A stretch of 64,000 nt of DNA from Chloroflexota bacterium (GCA_009838175.1 VXSB01000048.1:1-64000); one strand, 5' to 3'; positions 9,891 to 19,024 are shown, counted from the first letter of the stretch. Made by a program: numbers and translations. Notes: generated by a model not told the origin, from the letters alone.

Positions 9891-10529
9891 CTACTGCTTA
9901 TCGGTAAGGTCGAGTGTCACATCGCAAGCTTGCAGCGAATCGAGCAGCGGCGCCAGAGCCATCGGATCCAATGTCTCGGCATGTTGTTCTTCGGTGAAGG
10001 CGAAGAGTTTGCCGATCAACTCGACGCCAGCGTGTTCGACGACGCATTCGGCTTCTTCGAGTGACATCTGGGCGATGATCGGCGCGAAACGTTCTCGGGC
10101 AGCCCCACAATGGGTCAACACTTCGGTTTCTGCGAACAGATCAATAACGTGATGGTTTTCAACCCCCTCGCCAGTAATGAACTTATCTACGGCTTCAAAG
10201 ATCTTAGCCACTGATTCGGCATCGGCGAATGCTTCGACGCAAACGGCATCACGGGCAGCCATTCCGGACGGGCTGATCTCGTCGATCGGACCTTCTTGTT
10301 TGGCAGCAGGTTCTTTGGGTGGTTCAGGGGTGGCAGTTGGTGGAATCGGTGTTGGCGTTGGAGGGACAGGGGTAGGTGTAGGAGGCACCGGTGTCGCGGT
10401 GGGAGGCAGCGGCGTTGGCGTTGCAGTCGGTTCGGGCGAGGAACAAGCGGCGATGGCAATCATCAAAGTGGCGAAAACGACGGTTACCAGGAGAAACTTG
10501 ACTCTGGAATCTGTGACGGACGGACTCAT
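9891..10529 (-). CDS. Pro-Thr lipoprotein, paralogue 1
   Basis: A 212-residue predicted lipoprotein with an N-terminal hydrophobic segment ending in the lipobox IAAC. A stalk of TPTP/PPTATP repeats covers residues 31-70, followed by a compact helical domain with four conserved Cys (AVCVEAF, THCGA, AECVVEH, QACDV). The same architecture and Cys pattern occur in the next gene, so the two are tandem duplicates. The Pro-Thr stalk is probably a surface spacer, a style common in Chloroflexota. The domain family is not recognised and the function is unknown. No clear ribosome binding site precedes the ATG. Confidence 0.75.
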   Translation of the reverse strand: MSPSVTDSRVKFLLVTVVFATLMIAIAACSSPEPTATPTPLPPTATPVPPTPTPVPPTPTPIPPTATPEPPKEPAAKQEGPIDEISPSGMAARDAVCVEAFADAESVAKIFEAVDKFITGEGVENHHVIDLFAETEVLTHCGAARERFAPIIAQMSLEEAECVVEHAGVELIGKLFAFTEEQHAETLDPMALAPLLDSLQACDVTLDLTDKQ

Positions 10530-10571
10530 CGTATCGCGGAGCTGAATCGCTGCGGCGTGAAGAATCGTTCG

Positions 10572-11255
10572 TTACTGTCCCGCGGTCAGGTCAAGTGCGA
10601 CATCGCATGCTTGTAACGAGCCCAGAAGCGGGGCCAGAGCCATCAGATTCAGAGTCTGTGCCTGCTGCTCTTCGGTGATGGTGAAGAAATTCATGAGCAT
10701 CGCTACACCAGCCTGTTCCACCACACATTCCGCATCTTCAGGGGATATTTGGGCCACGATGGGTGCGAATCGTTCTGGCATCACGCCGCAGTGGGACAAC
10801 GGTTCGGCCGCGGCCAACAGGTCGAGAATGTGTTGGTTTTCAGCATCGTCGCCAGTGGTGAGGGCTTCAATTGCTTCGAAAACCTTGGCGGCGGTTTCGG
10901 CGTCTGCATGCTCTTCGATGCAGACCGCGTCGTGTGCTGACAAGCCTGAGGGGCTGATCTCGTCGATCTGCTCAGCTTCAGGTTCTTCGGTCGGTTCAGG
11001 TGTTGCAGTTGGTGGAACCGGAGTTGCAGTGGGCGGTACAGGCGTTGGTGTGGGAGGCACCGGAGTTGGTGTTGGCGGCACCGGTGTCGGTGTCGGCGGG
11101 ACGGGTGTAGCGGTTGGTGGTACTGGTGTATGAGTCGGAGGTACTGGCGTTGCAGTCGGTTCAGGTGACGAGCAGGCAACTAACAGGATGCCGAGCATTG
11201 CGCTGACGAACGCTGCGATTAAGAGTGTTTTTGCGTTCCGGGGTTGCAACTTCAT
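10572..11255 (-). CDS. Pro-Thr lipoprotein, paralogue 2
   Basis: A 227-residue predicted lipoprotein. The start at 11255 is chosen because AGAAGG lies just upstream and the protein then opens with a proper signal sequence ([16 protein letters not shown]). The lipobox is LLVAC. It has a longer Pro-Thr stalk than paralogue 1 (about eight PPTxTPV units) and the same about 130-residue four-Cys C-terminal domain ([25 protein letters not shown]). Stalk length differs between the copies, as expected from slippage in the repeat DNA. The 42-bp spacing suggests co-transcription with paralogue 1. Function unknown. Confidence 0.8.
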   Translation of the reverse strand: MKLQPRNAKTLLIAAFVSAMLGILLVACSSPEPTATPVPPTHTPVPPTATPVPPTPTPVPPTPTPVPPTPTPVPPTATPVPPTATPEPTEEPEAEQIDEISPSGLSAHDAVCIEEHADAETAAKVFEAIEALTTGDDAENQHILDLLAAAEPLSHCGVMPERFAPIVAQISPEDAECVVEQAGVAMLMNFFTITEEQQAQTLNLMALAPLLGSLQACDVALDLTAGQ

Positions 11256-11289
11256 TTCGGTTCCTTCTGGTCTAGGTGGAATTTCAAGA

Positions 11290-12519
11290 TCACGATTTGA
11301 GCAGGTGCTGTCGGAGGGCACCGAAGGTGTACATTGCGGCTCTTCGGCGGTCAGGTGCGCCGCTGCCGGCGGATCTGACATGACGCATTTCGGTCTTGTT
11401 TGCGTCGCAGATCACGATGTAAGTATCGCCTCTGGCTAGGTTTTCAGCGCTGCCTTCGGCTTCGGGGATGCCGTGGACGGCGATGCCCAGACTTGCACCA
11501 GAGTGCTCGCGGATGGCGTTTGCGAGCGCGATGGCTCGTTCTTCACCAGTCAACCCTTCGGAATTGTCGTTGCCAATGAGACGGTCGCGCGGGGTATCGG
11601 TGTTGGCGACGATTGCTTCGAGGAATCGGTCACCGGCAGAGGTGCGCATGGAATCGGAAACCGCCCCGCCGCTGAGGTCTTCGTATACGGCTACGGTGGC
11701 GTCGTGTCGTCGGAGCATGTCTCCGATGACACTCTCGATGGTTTCTTCGTCGGATCCGAAGATGTGGTTTCCGAGGAGTTTTCGCACTTCGGCTTCGACA
11801 GGTTCGATAAGGGAGTTTGCGGCTTGGACGGTTGCTGCGCGGGCGGCAATGCGGACATCGACTTGACCGGGGCGGGCGAGGACCCCGACTGTCGGGTTGG
11901 ATGATTCGGCGATGAGATGTCCGATTTCGTGGTCAACTGCGCTCTCGCCGAGGTCGGCGACTTTGAGTACGCGGTAGTGGATGGTTTCGCCGAGGTCGTA
12001 TTTCTTGCGGAGGTAGGGAATTATCTCGTTGGTGATGAGCCACTTCATCTCGAAGGGCACGCCGGGGAGGCTGATGATAGTGCCTTTCTCGGATTCGACC
12101 ATGAATGCGGGTGCGGTGCCGTTCGGGTTTCGGATCACCTGGGCGCCGGCTGGTATCTGTGCTTGGCGCTCGTTGTTTTTGGTGAGGATGAAGCCTCGGT
12201 TTTGGAATCTTTCGTGTAGTTCGGTCAGGGAATCGGGATCGGTCACCACGTCGACACCAAAGACTTCAGCAACTGCTTCGCGTGTGAGATCGTCTTGGGT
12301 CGGTCCGATGCCCCCGCCGGTAATTACGACATCAGCGCGATTAAGCGCGATGCGGAGGACTTCGGTCATGCGGTTCTGGTTGTCGCCTACGCACGACTTG
12401 TAGAAGACGTTTGCGCCGTTTTCGGCGAGGCGCTGGGAAATCCAAGCGGAGTTGGTGTCGACGATTTGACCCAATAGGAGTTCAGAGCCGATTGAAACGA
12501 TCTCTACGTTTACTGACAT
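11290..12519 (-). CDS. cinA: CinA-family protein
   Basis: About 409 residues. The N-terminal MoaB/MogA-like (COG1058) domain is clear: [18 protein letters not shown], then [18 protein letters not shown] and [12 protein letters not shown]. This domain hydrolyses ADP-ribose-type substrates in homologues. The C-terminal NMN-deamidase (PncC) domain is recognisable, but its ESCTGG signature reads EDLSGG and the following GAS..F region is altered, so deamidase activity is doubtful. The start at 12519 matches the usual CinA N-terminus; an ATG 45 bp further upstream is possible. The downstream lipoprotein genes run in the same direction. Confidence 0.87.
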   Translation of the reverse strand: MSVNVEIVSIGSELLLGQIVDTNSAWISQRLAENGANVFYKSCVGDNQNRMTEVLRIALNRADVVITGGGIGPTQDDLTREAVAEVFGVDVVTDPDSLTELHERFQNRGFILTKNNERQAQIPAGAQVIRNPNGTAPAFMVESEKGTIISLPGVPFEMKWLITNEIIPYLRKKYDLGETIHYRVLKVADLGESAVDHEIGHLIAESSNPTVGVLARPGQVDVRIAARAATVQAANSLIEPVEAEVRKLLGNHIFGSDEETIESVIGDMLRRHDATVAVYEDLSGGAVSDSMRTSAGDRFLEAIVANTDTPRDRLIGNDNSEGLTGEERAIALANAIREHSGASLGIAVHGIPEAEGSAENLARGDTYIVICDANKTEMRHVRSAGSGAPDRRRAAMYTFGALRQHLLKS

Positions 12520-12634
12520 CTTCGATGATCCGCCGATTGGTTGGATTGGTGTGCCGATGTCCATTATGCACGAATCGTGTGAAGCACACCGATGGAGCGT
12601 TCATCGGGGATTTCAGGAAATATCGCGTTGCGAT

Positions 12635-12700
12635 TTGACAAAACATACGATAGGATGTATGTTCTAATTAGAACGTGGGTTCGATGACACGTGAGGAGAC
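12635..12700 (+). promoter_or_regulatory. Sigma-70-like promoter with LexA-like operator
   Basis: TTGACA (12635-12640), a 17-bp spacer and TATGTT (12658-12663) make a near-consensus promoter. Just downstream GAAC-GTGG-GTTC (12671-12682) matches the GAAC-N4-GTTC core of Gram-positive/DinR-type LexA boxes, and it overlaps a 14-bp palindrome GTTCTAATTAGAAC (12661-12674). The ribosome binding site GAGGAG sits at 12693-12698, 7 bp before the ATG. Damage-inducible control is an inference from the motif alone. Confidence 0.6.
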
Positions 12701-12705
12701 GATAA

Positions 12706-13392
12706 ATGACTACACAGATTTTGGAACGACCGGTTGAGCACCGAGTGCGGAGTGATTCCTCTAGTGCACGCGTTGAAACCGCAGTTACCAGCGGACTACG
12801 CACTGACTTCGACATTGATACAGAGCTGAACATGCTCACGCGGGCAAAGCCTGAATTCATCGGGGATCGAGATGAGTTGGGGCAGCGCATCATGCAGTCC
12901 GCGGTGTCGGATGATGGGGAAACTTTTGCAGTGAAGTGCCGTGCGGTGAGCCTCGCGACCGACTTTGCGACGCCGATGCGGAGTATGCTGCTCACGTTGT
13001 CCTCTGCATTCGGCGGGATCAGTGCCACGATCTCGCCATCATTGAACCTGAACACTTGGCCGGCGATGGATCAATTGGTTTCAGCGCTCGAGGAGGCCGG
13101 GGCAGGAGAGCTTTGGCAGCCAGTCGGTGAGCGGAGTATCGCGATCGGGGCTGCGCGACATGTTTTCGTCAGCGTGGACAACCCGATCCGGGATGATTCG
13201 ACACGGGTATTCCCGAACATGCTGATCGAAGTGGTGGGAGCACACATGATTGATCCAGACTGGTTCGATCGCACGGTCGCGCCGCGTTGCCAAGACGAGT
13301 CGTTAACTTTCGTGTTTTACGGGCAGGCGGGATTTCCTGGCTCGCTATTCGAGAGGGCTTGGGAAGAGAGCCAAATTCGAGGGCAAGTCTGA
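12706..13392 (+). CDS. Hypothetical protein behind a LexA-like site
   Basis: A 228-residue soluble protein that I do not recognise. It has no signal peptide, membrane segment or cysteine-rich region apart from scattered Cys. The first about 50 residues are polar and probably flexible; the rest is a mixed alpha/beta domain. Its reality is supported by a strong ribosome binding site (GTGAGGAGACGATAA before ATG), a good promoter, and tight linkage (3 bp) to a DNA-binding protein gene. The operator-like palindromes suggest regulated expression, possibly in DNA damage. The opposite-strand frame over this gene is a shadow. Confidence 0.7.
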   Translation: MTTQILERPVEHRVRSDSSSARVETAVTSGLRTDFDIDTELNMLTRAKPEFIGDRDELGQRIMQSAVSDDGETFAVKCRAVSLATDFATPMRSMLLTLSSAFGGISATISPSLNLNTWPAMDQLVSALEEAGAGELWQPVGERSIAIGAARHVFVSVDNPIRDDSTRVFPNMLIEVVGAHMIDPDWFDRTVAPRCQDESLTFVFYGQAGFPGSLFERAWEESQIRGQV

Positions 13393-13395
13393 GCG

Positions 13396-13866
13396 ATGCT
13401 AACTGCCAGTCGTTTGCAGGGCAATCAAACAAGCTTGAACGAGAAAAACGTTCGCGAACAATCATCCCCTTCAATCAACACGACACGGGGACTGCCAGAG
13501 AACACCGTTTACGAAGATACAGGATGTGATTTAGCTCCATCCTGTCTTGAGTGTCCGCTGGCGCTTTGCAAGTATGACGACCCTAATGGTGCGCGGTACG
13601 ATCGAACCGTTATGCGCGACACGGAGATCATGAGGTTGTTCGCGGAGGGTTTAAAGGTTTCGGCAATAGCGTTGAAGGTCAATATCAGCAACCGGACTGT
13701 ATACCGGGTCATTCAACGCGAACTCGGCTCAACGAGCGATGCAACCCATAGACGTGGTAAACGGGCGATTCGAGGTCGAGCTTTGCGCGAACGTGCATCG
13801 GTGAAGCAACTCACTGCTTGGCGCCAGTATTCGATGTCTGAAATGGCGGGAGTCAAGGTGGCGTAA
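13396..13866 (+). CDS. Four-Cys cluster plus helix-turn-helix protein
   Basis: A 156-residue probable DNA-binding protein. Cys44, Cys50, Cys53 and Cys58 form a compact C-x5-C-x2-C-x4-C cluster (DLAPSCLECPLALCKYDD), likely to hold zinc or an iron-sulfur cluster. A homeodomain-like helix-turn-helix follows at about residues 77-110 (EIMRLFAEGLKVSAIAL, then ISNRTVYRVIQREL). A basic C-terminal tail completes it. It starts 3 bp after the unknown 228-aa gene, so the two are probably one transcription unit. A regulator that senses redox or metal state is possible but unproven. Confidence 0.72.
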   Translation: MLTASRLQGNQTSLNEKNVREQSSPSINTTRGLPENTVYEDTGCDLAPSCLECPLALCKYDDPNGARYDRTVMRDTEIMRLFAEGLKVSAIALKVNISNRTVYRVIQRELGSTSDATHRRGKRAIRGRALRERASVKQLTAWRQYSMSEMAGVKVA

Positions 13867-13955
13867 AAAGCACACCTTGTGAGGTTCGCGGTCGGCGTGA
13901 ATCCCGCATAAACTTCACGGCAACGATTTTTCGATGGCAACCAAGGAATGTCGCT

Positions 13956-15500
13956 GTGAAGTACGACGTGATCGTTGTGGGCGCCGGATCAGCCGGCTGC
14001 GTTTTGGCATCAAGGCTTTCGGAGGACCGCAACCGCTCAGTGTTGCTCCTTGAAGCGGGTCCTGACTACCCTTCGTTCGAGTGGTTGCCAGATGACATCA
14101 AGTACGGCGTTCGGGCGTGGTACGAGTCTTATAACGTTGATGATCATACTTGGGGCTATAAAGCGCTGGCTACGCCGTTGCAGCAACCGTTTGATCTGCC
14201 GCGCGGGAAGGTTGTTGGCGGTTCGAGCGCGATCAACGGGCAGGTCTGGTTTCGCGGCATACCCGAAGATTACGACGAGTGGGAAGCTATGGGCAACGAG
14301 GGATGGGGTTACCTCGATGTCCTGCCCTACTTCCGCAAGATCGAGACAGACCTCGACTTTCCTGGAGACGATTTTCACGGCTCAGATGGACCGATTCCGG
14401 TTCGACGCTACAGAGAAGATGAGTTGATGGCGAGCCCGAAAGCGTTCATCGACGCGTGTCAGGCCGCTGGATACCCGTTCACTCACGACCACAACCATCC
14501 GGAATCGACAGGCGTGGGGCATCTAGTTCTCAATCGCGTCAACGAAATACGGATGAGCACTGCGATCACCTACCTGCAGATGGCGCGTGATCGCATGAAT
14601 CTCACGATACGCTCTGGGGTGTTTGTTAACCGCGTGTTGATCGAAAATGGCGCGGCCCGCGGGGTGGAGGTCGAATCTGGTGGCGAAACCTACCGTCTAG
14701 AGGCCGACCTCACTATCCTTAGCGGCGGAGCGATCAACTCGCCCCAAACGCTGATGCTATCGGGCGTCGGACCTGCTGAACACTTGAGGGAGCACGGGAT
14801 CGAGGTGGTCGCTGACGTTCCGGGCGTGGGACAGAATCTGCGAGACCACATCGCCGTTTTCATGAGCTACGAAAGTGATGTTGACGAACCGATTCCGGAC
14901 CGACCGCCGCCTTTGCAGATAGGTATGCGTTACACCACGCCCAATTCGCCTTTCCGCAACGACATGCATATGCGGCCGATATCGATACGCACGGAACATG
15001 TCCCGATTGACTTCGATCCAACGATTCGCGCATCTCCTACCGGCTTCAGCATCGCGTTGCAGAAGGCGGTCGGCAAAGGGGAACTGCGGCTGGCTACCGC
15101 AGACCCGCACGATCAGCCGGTTCTTGACTATCGCTATTTGAGTGAACCTTTCGATGCCGAGCGGTTGCGAGGGGCAGTGCGGCTCGCGGCGGAGATTTCG
15201 GAATTGCCGGAATACGCGCCGGCTAAAATGCGTCGTCTGACGCCTACGGACCACCAGTTGGCCGACGATGAGGCTTTGAACAAATGGTTGCAGGAAAACG
15301 TCAGAACGCAGCATCATTCGTCGGGAACTTGCAAGATGGGGCCGGATTCCGACGCGATGGCAGTGGTGTCGCCAAGTTGCGAGATGCATGCGATTGATGG
15401 GTTGATGGTCGTCGATGCGTCGGTGATGCCGGATGTGATTCGGGCGAATACGAACGCGACGACGATCATGATCGCGGAGAAGATTGCGGCGGGGATGTGA
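13956..15500 (+). CDS. GMC-family FAD oxidoreductase
   Basis: A 514-residue glucose-methanol-choline oxidoreductase. The FAD-binding motif VVGAGSAGCVLASRLSE is at residues 7-23, the GMC signature around GKVVGGSSAINGQVWFRG follows near residue 90, and the C-terminal catalytic His lies in QHHSSGTCKMG, followed by ANTNATTIMIAEKIA. It is cytosolic with no signal. The start is GTG at 13956, with AAGGA 8 bp upstream. Family members oxidise choline, aliphatic or aromatic alcohols; the substrate cannot be assigned. It is monocistronic, with a repeat block directly downstream. Confidence 0.92.
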   Translation: MKYDVIVVGAGSAGCVLASRLSEDRNRSVLLLEAGPDYPSFEWLPDDIKYGVRAWYESYNVDDHTWGYKALATPLQQPFDLPRGKVVGGSSAINGQVWFRGIPEDYDEWEAMGNEGWGYLDVLPYFRKIETDLDFPGDDFHGSDGPIPVRRYREDELMASPKAFIDACQAAGYPFTHDHNHPESTGVGHLVLNRVNEIRMSTAITYLQMARDRMNLTIRSGVFVNRVLIENGAARGVEVESGGETYRLEADLTILSGGAINSPQTLMLSGVGPAEHLREHGIEVVADVPGVGQNLRDHIAVFMSYESDVDEPIPDRPPPLQIGMRYTTPNSPFRNDMHMRPISIRTEHVPIDFDPTIRASPTGFSIALQKAVGKGELRLATADPHDQPVLDYRYLSEPFDAERLRGAVRLAAEISELPEYAPAKMRRLTPTDHQLADDEALNKWLQENVRTQHHSSGTCKMGPDSDAMAVVSPSCEMHAIDGLMVVDASVMPDVIRANTNATTIMIAEKIAAGM

Positions 15501-15528
15501 GGTTTTTGCCGCGAAGTGGTGTTTTGCC

Positions 15529-15657
15529 CCGGTTTTTGTTGCCGCTAAATTGCCGCTATTGCCGCTGAATTGCCGCTGATTCCGGCAATTTCGCGGCGTG
15601 GGCGGCAATTTAAGGGGAAACTTGCCGCTGGGAGCGGCAATTTGGCGGCAAGATTAG
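15529..15657. repeat. GCCGC-motif block of composite repeat A
   Basis: A dense array of short, irregularly spaced TGCCGCT motifs in direct orientation is followed by GGCGGCAA motifs in inverse orientation, enough for several alternative hairpins. It ends in GATTAG directly before the GAAC palindrome at 15658. The same order (GCCGC block, GATTAG, palindrome) occurs at 50330-50438. No gene is seen between 15501 and 15871. Confidence 0.75.
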
Positions 15658-15677
15658 TTTTTGAACAAGTTCAAAAA
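15658..15677. repeat. Palindrome TTTTTGAAC-AA-GTTCAAAAA
   Basis: Nine-bp perfect arms are separated by AA. The sequence is identical to the element at 50419-50438 and is the reverse complement of the one at 15752-15771. It could be a terminator-like hairpin or a protein-binding site. Confidence 0.8.
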
Positions 15678-15751
15678 GTTGTGTGGACTGGGATTCGAAG
15701 GATTGGAAAGGATGTTAGGGATTTGGGGTGTTGGGTCGTGTGGATGGTTGG

Positions 15752-15772
15752 TTTTTGAACTTGTTCAAAAAA
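15752..15772. repeat. Palindrome, inverted copy before the methyltransferase
   Basis: TTTTTGAAC-TT-GTTCAAAAA plus one more A. With the copy at 15658 it brackets about 75 bp containing a GGATTCGAAGGATTGGAAAG stretch that resembles one at 20207-20227. It lies 100 bp before the methyltransferase-nuclease gene. Confidence 0.75.
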
Positions 15773-15871
15773 GGAGGGCGAGAACGCCGGTGTGTGCGTG
15801 ATGCCGCGATTTAACCGCGTGTCGCCACACATGCGAGTTGTGCGGCAGGGCAGTCTGTAGAATCCACCTTC

Positions 15872-17491
15872 ATGGAAACGCCAGCGAACAAGCTCTACTT
15901 CGGCGATAACCTCGACATCCTGCGCGAGAACGTCGCGGATGAGAGTGTAGACCTAATTTACCTCGATCCCCCCTTTAATTCCAACGCCACTTACAACGTT
16001 CTGTTCCGAGAGCGTAGCGGGGAGGATTCTGCCGCCCAGATTACCGCGTTCGAGGACACTTGGAGGTGGAGCATTGAGTCCGAGTACGCCTTCCAAGACG
16101 TAGTAAAAGATGGGCCTGAAAAGCTTGGCAATCTTCTTCAATCCATGCGCGCGTTCCTCGGACAGAACGACATGATGGCGTATCTCACGATGATGGCCCA
16201 ACGCATGGCTGAGCTACGGCGGGTTCTTAAGTCGACAGGCAGCATATACCTGCACTGTGACTCCACAGCAAGTCATTATCTCAAATTCATGATGGATGCA
16301 GTGTTCGACGCTACGAATTTCAAAAATGAAATCACGTGGGTTAGGTCATTGCCACATAATGACGCACACCGTTTCGGGCGAAGTAGGGATACGATTCTTT
16401 TTTACGGCAAATCGAGCCAATCCAAATTCATTCCACAATTCCGTCCGCAAAAAGAATCGAGTGTCAAATCACACTATCGCGAAGATGCCAATGGTCGCAT
16501 GTATCGCTTGGCTTCGTTGATTGCGCCAGGAGGCAGAGGACCACTCTATGAATACAAAGGATTTGAACGGCGTTGGCGATTTACCCAAGCAAATATGGCG
16601 AGACTAGAAGCGGAAGGTCGGATCTGGCACCAACCGGGCAGGATCCCCCAAAGAATCCTTTATCTGGACGAGTCTAAAGGCGCGCTCGTGCAAGATCATT
16701 GGGATGACATTAACCCTATCAACGCCATGGCAAAAGAGCGTTTGGGTTACCCCACACAGAAACCCGAAGCGCTGCTTGAGCGAATCATCAATGCGTCAAG
16801 TAATGAAGGGGACATCGTTCTCGATCCGTTCTGTGGATGTGGTACAGCGATTGCTGTGGCTGAACGCCTACAACGCCGATGGATAGGTATAGATATAACG
16901 CATTTGGCGATTTCGCTGATGAAGAACCGACTGCGAGATTCGTTCGGTTCGGACCTCTCGAACTACGAAATCATAGGCGTTCCTCAAGATTTGGAAAGCG
17001 CTCGGGCATTGGCTGTCGAAAGCGAGCACGATGGGCGCTACCAGTTCGAGTATTGGGGTTTAGGGCTAGTGGACGCGCGTCCCGTCAACAAAGGGCACCG
17101 AGGTGCGGACTCAGGCATAGACGGCTACATAAACTTCTTCGACGACAACAGCGGCAAGGCGAAGCGCATAATCGTGCAGGTCAAGAGCGGCCATGTCCGA
17201 CGCGACATGATAGCCACGCTCAAGGGCGACATGGCGCGTGAAAATGCCGAGATAGGTCTGTTCATAACGCTGAATCAGCCTACTCGCCCAATGATCCAGG
17301 AAGCAGCCTCAGCCGGCATCTACACTCCTGAACACTATCCCGATCATCGCTATCCGCGTGTTCAGATACTCACTATCGAAGATCTGCTGTCAGGCACGCA
17401 AGCCGAATACCCGCGATTCGCGCCAGATGCCACCTTTGCTCGCGCGCCTAGGCGGCGGCAGTCGTCAAGCTCGCAACGGTTGATGGATTGA
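15872..17491 (+). CDS. Methyltransferase-restriction nuclease fusion
   Basis: A 539-residue protein with a beta-class DNA methyltransferase followed by a nuclease domain. Motif IV is DPPF (residues 32-35); the GYPTQKP block and motif [12 protein letters not shown] (about 314-325) follow. The C-terminal region carries an Mrr-like restriction endonuclease core, with Asp416 in SGIDG and Q436-V-K438 in IIVQVKSG, the D..(Q/E)xK pattern. Thus one chain can probably modify and cut DNA. The first 370 residues are clearly related to the methyltransferase at 6.2 kb, whose nuclease half has decayed. It is convergent with a HEPN-like gene, 18 bp between stops. Its specificity is unknown. Confidence 0.88.
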   Translation: METPANKLYFGDNLDILRENVADESVDLIYLDPPFNSNATYNVLFRERSGEDSAAQITAFEDTWRWSIESEYAFQDVVKDGPEKLGNLLQSMRAFLGQNDMMAYLTMMAQRMAELRRVLKSTGSIYLHCDSTASHYLKFMMDAVFDATNFKNEITWVRSLPHNDAHRFGRSRDTILFYGKSSQSKFIPQFRPQKESSVKSHYREDANGRMYRLASLIAPGGRGPLYEYKGFERRWRFTQANMARLEAEGRIWHQPGRIPQRILYLDESKGALVQDHWDDINPINAMAKERLGYPTQKPEALLERIINASSNEGDIVLDPFCGCGTAIAVAERLQRRWIGIDITHLAISLMKNRLRDSFGSDLSNYEIIGVPQDLESARALAVESEHDGRYQFEYWGLGLVDARPVNKGHRGADSGIDGYINFFDDNSGKAKRIIVQVKSGHVRRDMIATLKGDMARENAEIGLFITLNQPTRPMIQEAASAGIYTPEHYPDHRYPRVQILTIEDLLSGTQAEYPRFAPDATFARAPRRRQSSSSQRLMD

Positions 17492-17509
17492 TAGCGATCG
17501 GGCGTGTGC

Positions 17510-18853
17510 TTAGACTTCGTCGTCCAAAGTGCCATAATCCCGGCCGTTAATCGAAACTTTGTGTCCGTCAATTGAATGCACTTCCCCTTCGAGCATGTCT
17601 ATCAGTCCCCGAAATTCATGCCGACGCAACTTGACTACGACTTGGTCTCCACTCGCTAAACCGTGAGCATCATCCCAGAATTCCAGTTCGTACTCTCTCT
17701 TCAATTCGATCTGATCGCAGTCAGTTGTCCACTCTGCGTCGGATATCGAAAAGAACAGGTGACGCCCTTCACCAACTATTCGTAGTGGTCTAGTTTCTCC
17801 GTTCACAACGACATCGACACGGTGTGTCAGTCGGTTGACCAGATAGTGTTTGGCATCGGCTAAGGCTTCTGCGATGTCCGTAACCCGAACCTCCCCTGAT
17901 TCCGAGGGGGTGATACCCCACCCACCATCAGCGTATTTTTCAACATATCCTAGGCCAGTTCCGGCTGATGTTGCAACCATGCCACGTGTTTCGTTGCCAT
18001 TGAACCACTGGACTTCCGGCACTGCATCAGGGTTTCGTCGTTGCGAGGCTTTGGGTAGATATGAGAGTCTGCGAATAAGGTATCGGACGGCAGGGTCATT
18101 TGATTGCTTCAGCTCTTCGTGGACTGCTTTAAGGGTTCGTCTCATGAACTCGTCGTCTATGACATCGAGTTCAAGGGCCACGGCCTCTTCCAGCGCGCTT
18201 CGTCGAGTCTTGTGCATGTTGAAAAGCCAATTCAAATACTTGTCGATAGATTGCTTCTTGTCCAAGTCGTCCGACGCGTACCACATATCCTTACTACGAA
18301 ACATGGTGTGATGGAGTTCTTGTTCAACGCGTTGAGACACCGTTGTGTTTCTACCGGCACCGATGAGACTTGCCAGCGCGCAGAGAAGTTCTCGATGAAT
18401 AGGAGGCGAAATGTACGGAATCGGATCTTCGCCTTTGGGGTTGTCGCCGATCGCCCAATAGCGTAACGCGTTGAACGCATTGGCGTGACCAGTCTTGGAC
18501 AGATACTCCTTGAGCGAACGAAAGTGCCTCAAGCCCTCGGCATTAACGTTGTAACCGAAGAAATCGACGGCGTCATCGAAAGCCAGTTCAAGGAATGTTG
18601 CTGATTCGTCGTCGCAACTTTTCAAATCTCGATACAGCTTGTGTAGGGAATGAGTATTTTCTTGCTCTGCGCCCGAGTCGGCTATAAGTGCTTTCAAGCC
18701 TCGTTCTATCGCTAGATGGGCAATTGGCACCCGATTCGTGAGTTGAACGGAGTTCACCTCCGGCACCATATCCCGTTGCATCGGTGCGGAGTCGAGGATC
18801 GCGATCACATCCTTGATTGACCCTTCGATCTTGTAACGTTCCATTCTGTCCAT
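17510..18853 (-). CDS. HEPN-like hypothetical protein
   Basis: A 447-residue soluble protein. Residues about 45-105 resemble a HEPN helical domain: AHLAIERGLKALIAD, followed by THSLHKLYRDL, which is the usual HEPN 'A..ALKALL...THsL..L' pattern. The second helical part (HFRSLKEYLS, then NALRYWAIGD) follows, but I do not see a clean R-x4-6-H ribonuclease motif. The C-terminal third looks beta-rich and unrelated to known domains. It is convergent with the methyltransferase-nuclease gene. HEPN proteins are frequent in toxin-antitoxin and phage-defence loci, so an accessory defence role is possible. Homology is not certain. Confidence 0.7.
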   Translation of the reverse strand: MDRMERYKIEGSIKDVIAILDSAPMQRDMVPEVNSVQLTNRVPIAHLAIERGLKALIADSGAEQENTHSLHKLYRDLKSCDDESATFLELAFDDAVDFFGYNVNAEGLRHFRSLKEYLSKTGHANAFNALRYWAIGDNPKGEDPIPYISPPIHRELLCALASLIGAGRNTTVSQRVEQELHHTMFRSKDMWYASDDLDKKQSIDKYLNWLFNMHKTRRSALEEAVALELDVIDDEFMRRTLKAVHEELKQSNDPAVRYLIRRLSYLPKASQRRNPDAVPEVQWFNGNETRGMVATSAGTGLGYVEKYADGGWGITPSESGEVRVTDIAEALADAKHYLVNRLTHRVDVVVNGETRPLRIVGEGRHLFFSISDAEWTTDCDQIELKREYELEFWDDAHGLASGDQVVVKLRRHEFRGLIDMLEGEVHSIDGHKVSINGRDYGTLDDEV

Positions 18854-19024
18854 CTAGTGCGGTTTTCTCTGAATACCTACTACCCAGTTACATCCAACCC
18901 TATAAAGCCGCATTGCGCCGATCAGAAGGGATTGAGATGCTACAGTTGCCGATGACGGCATCGTTCTATGACGTGGCACGAGTGTCCCGTGCCAAATCAT
19001 TGGTTCGGGCAACTGACCACACCT

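Noticed and set aside
12564-13055. Minus-strand frame of 163 codons over the LexA-like promoter
   Set aside because: It lies opposite a gene with a strong promoter and ribosome binding site, and it shows no recognisable domain.
15529-15677. CRISPR array or tandem repeat locus
   Set aside because: The units are short with irregular spacing and mixed orientation; there are no spacers and no cas genes.
15658-15677. LexA box in the palindrome GAAC-AA-GTTC
   Set aside because: The half-sites are separated by 2 bp, not 4, and the element behaves as a dispersed repeat.
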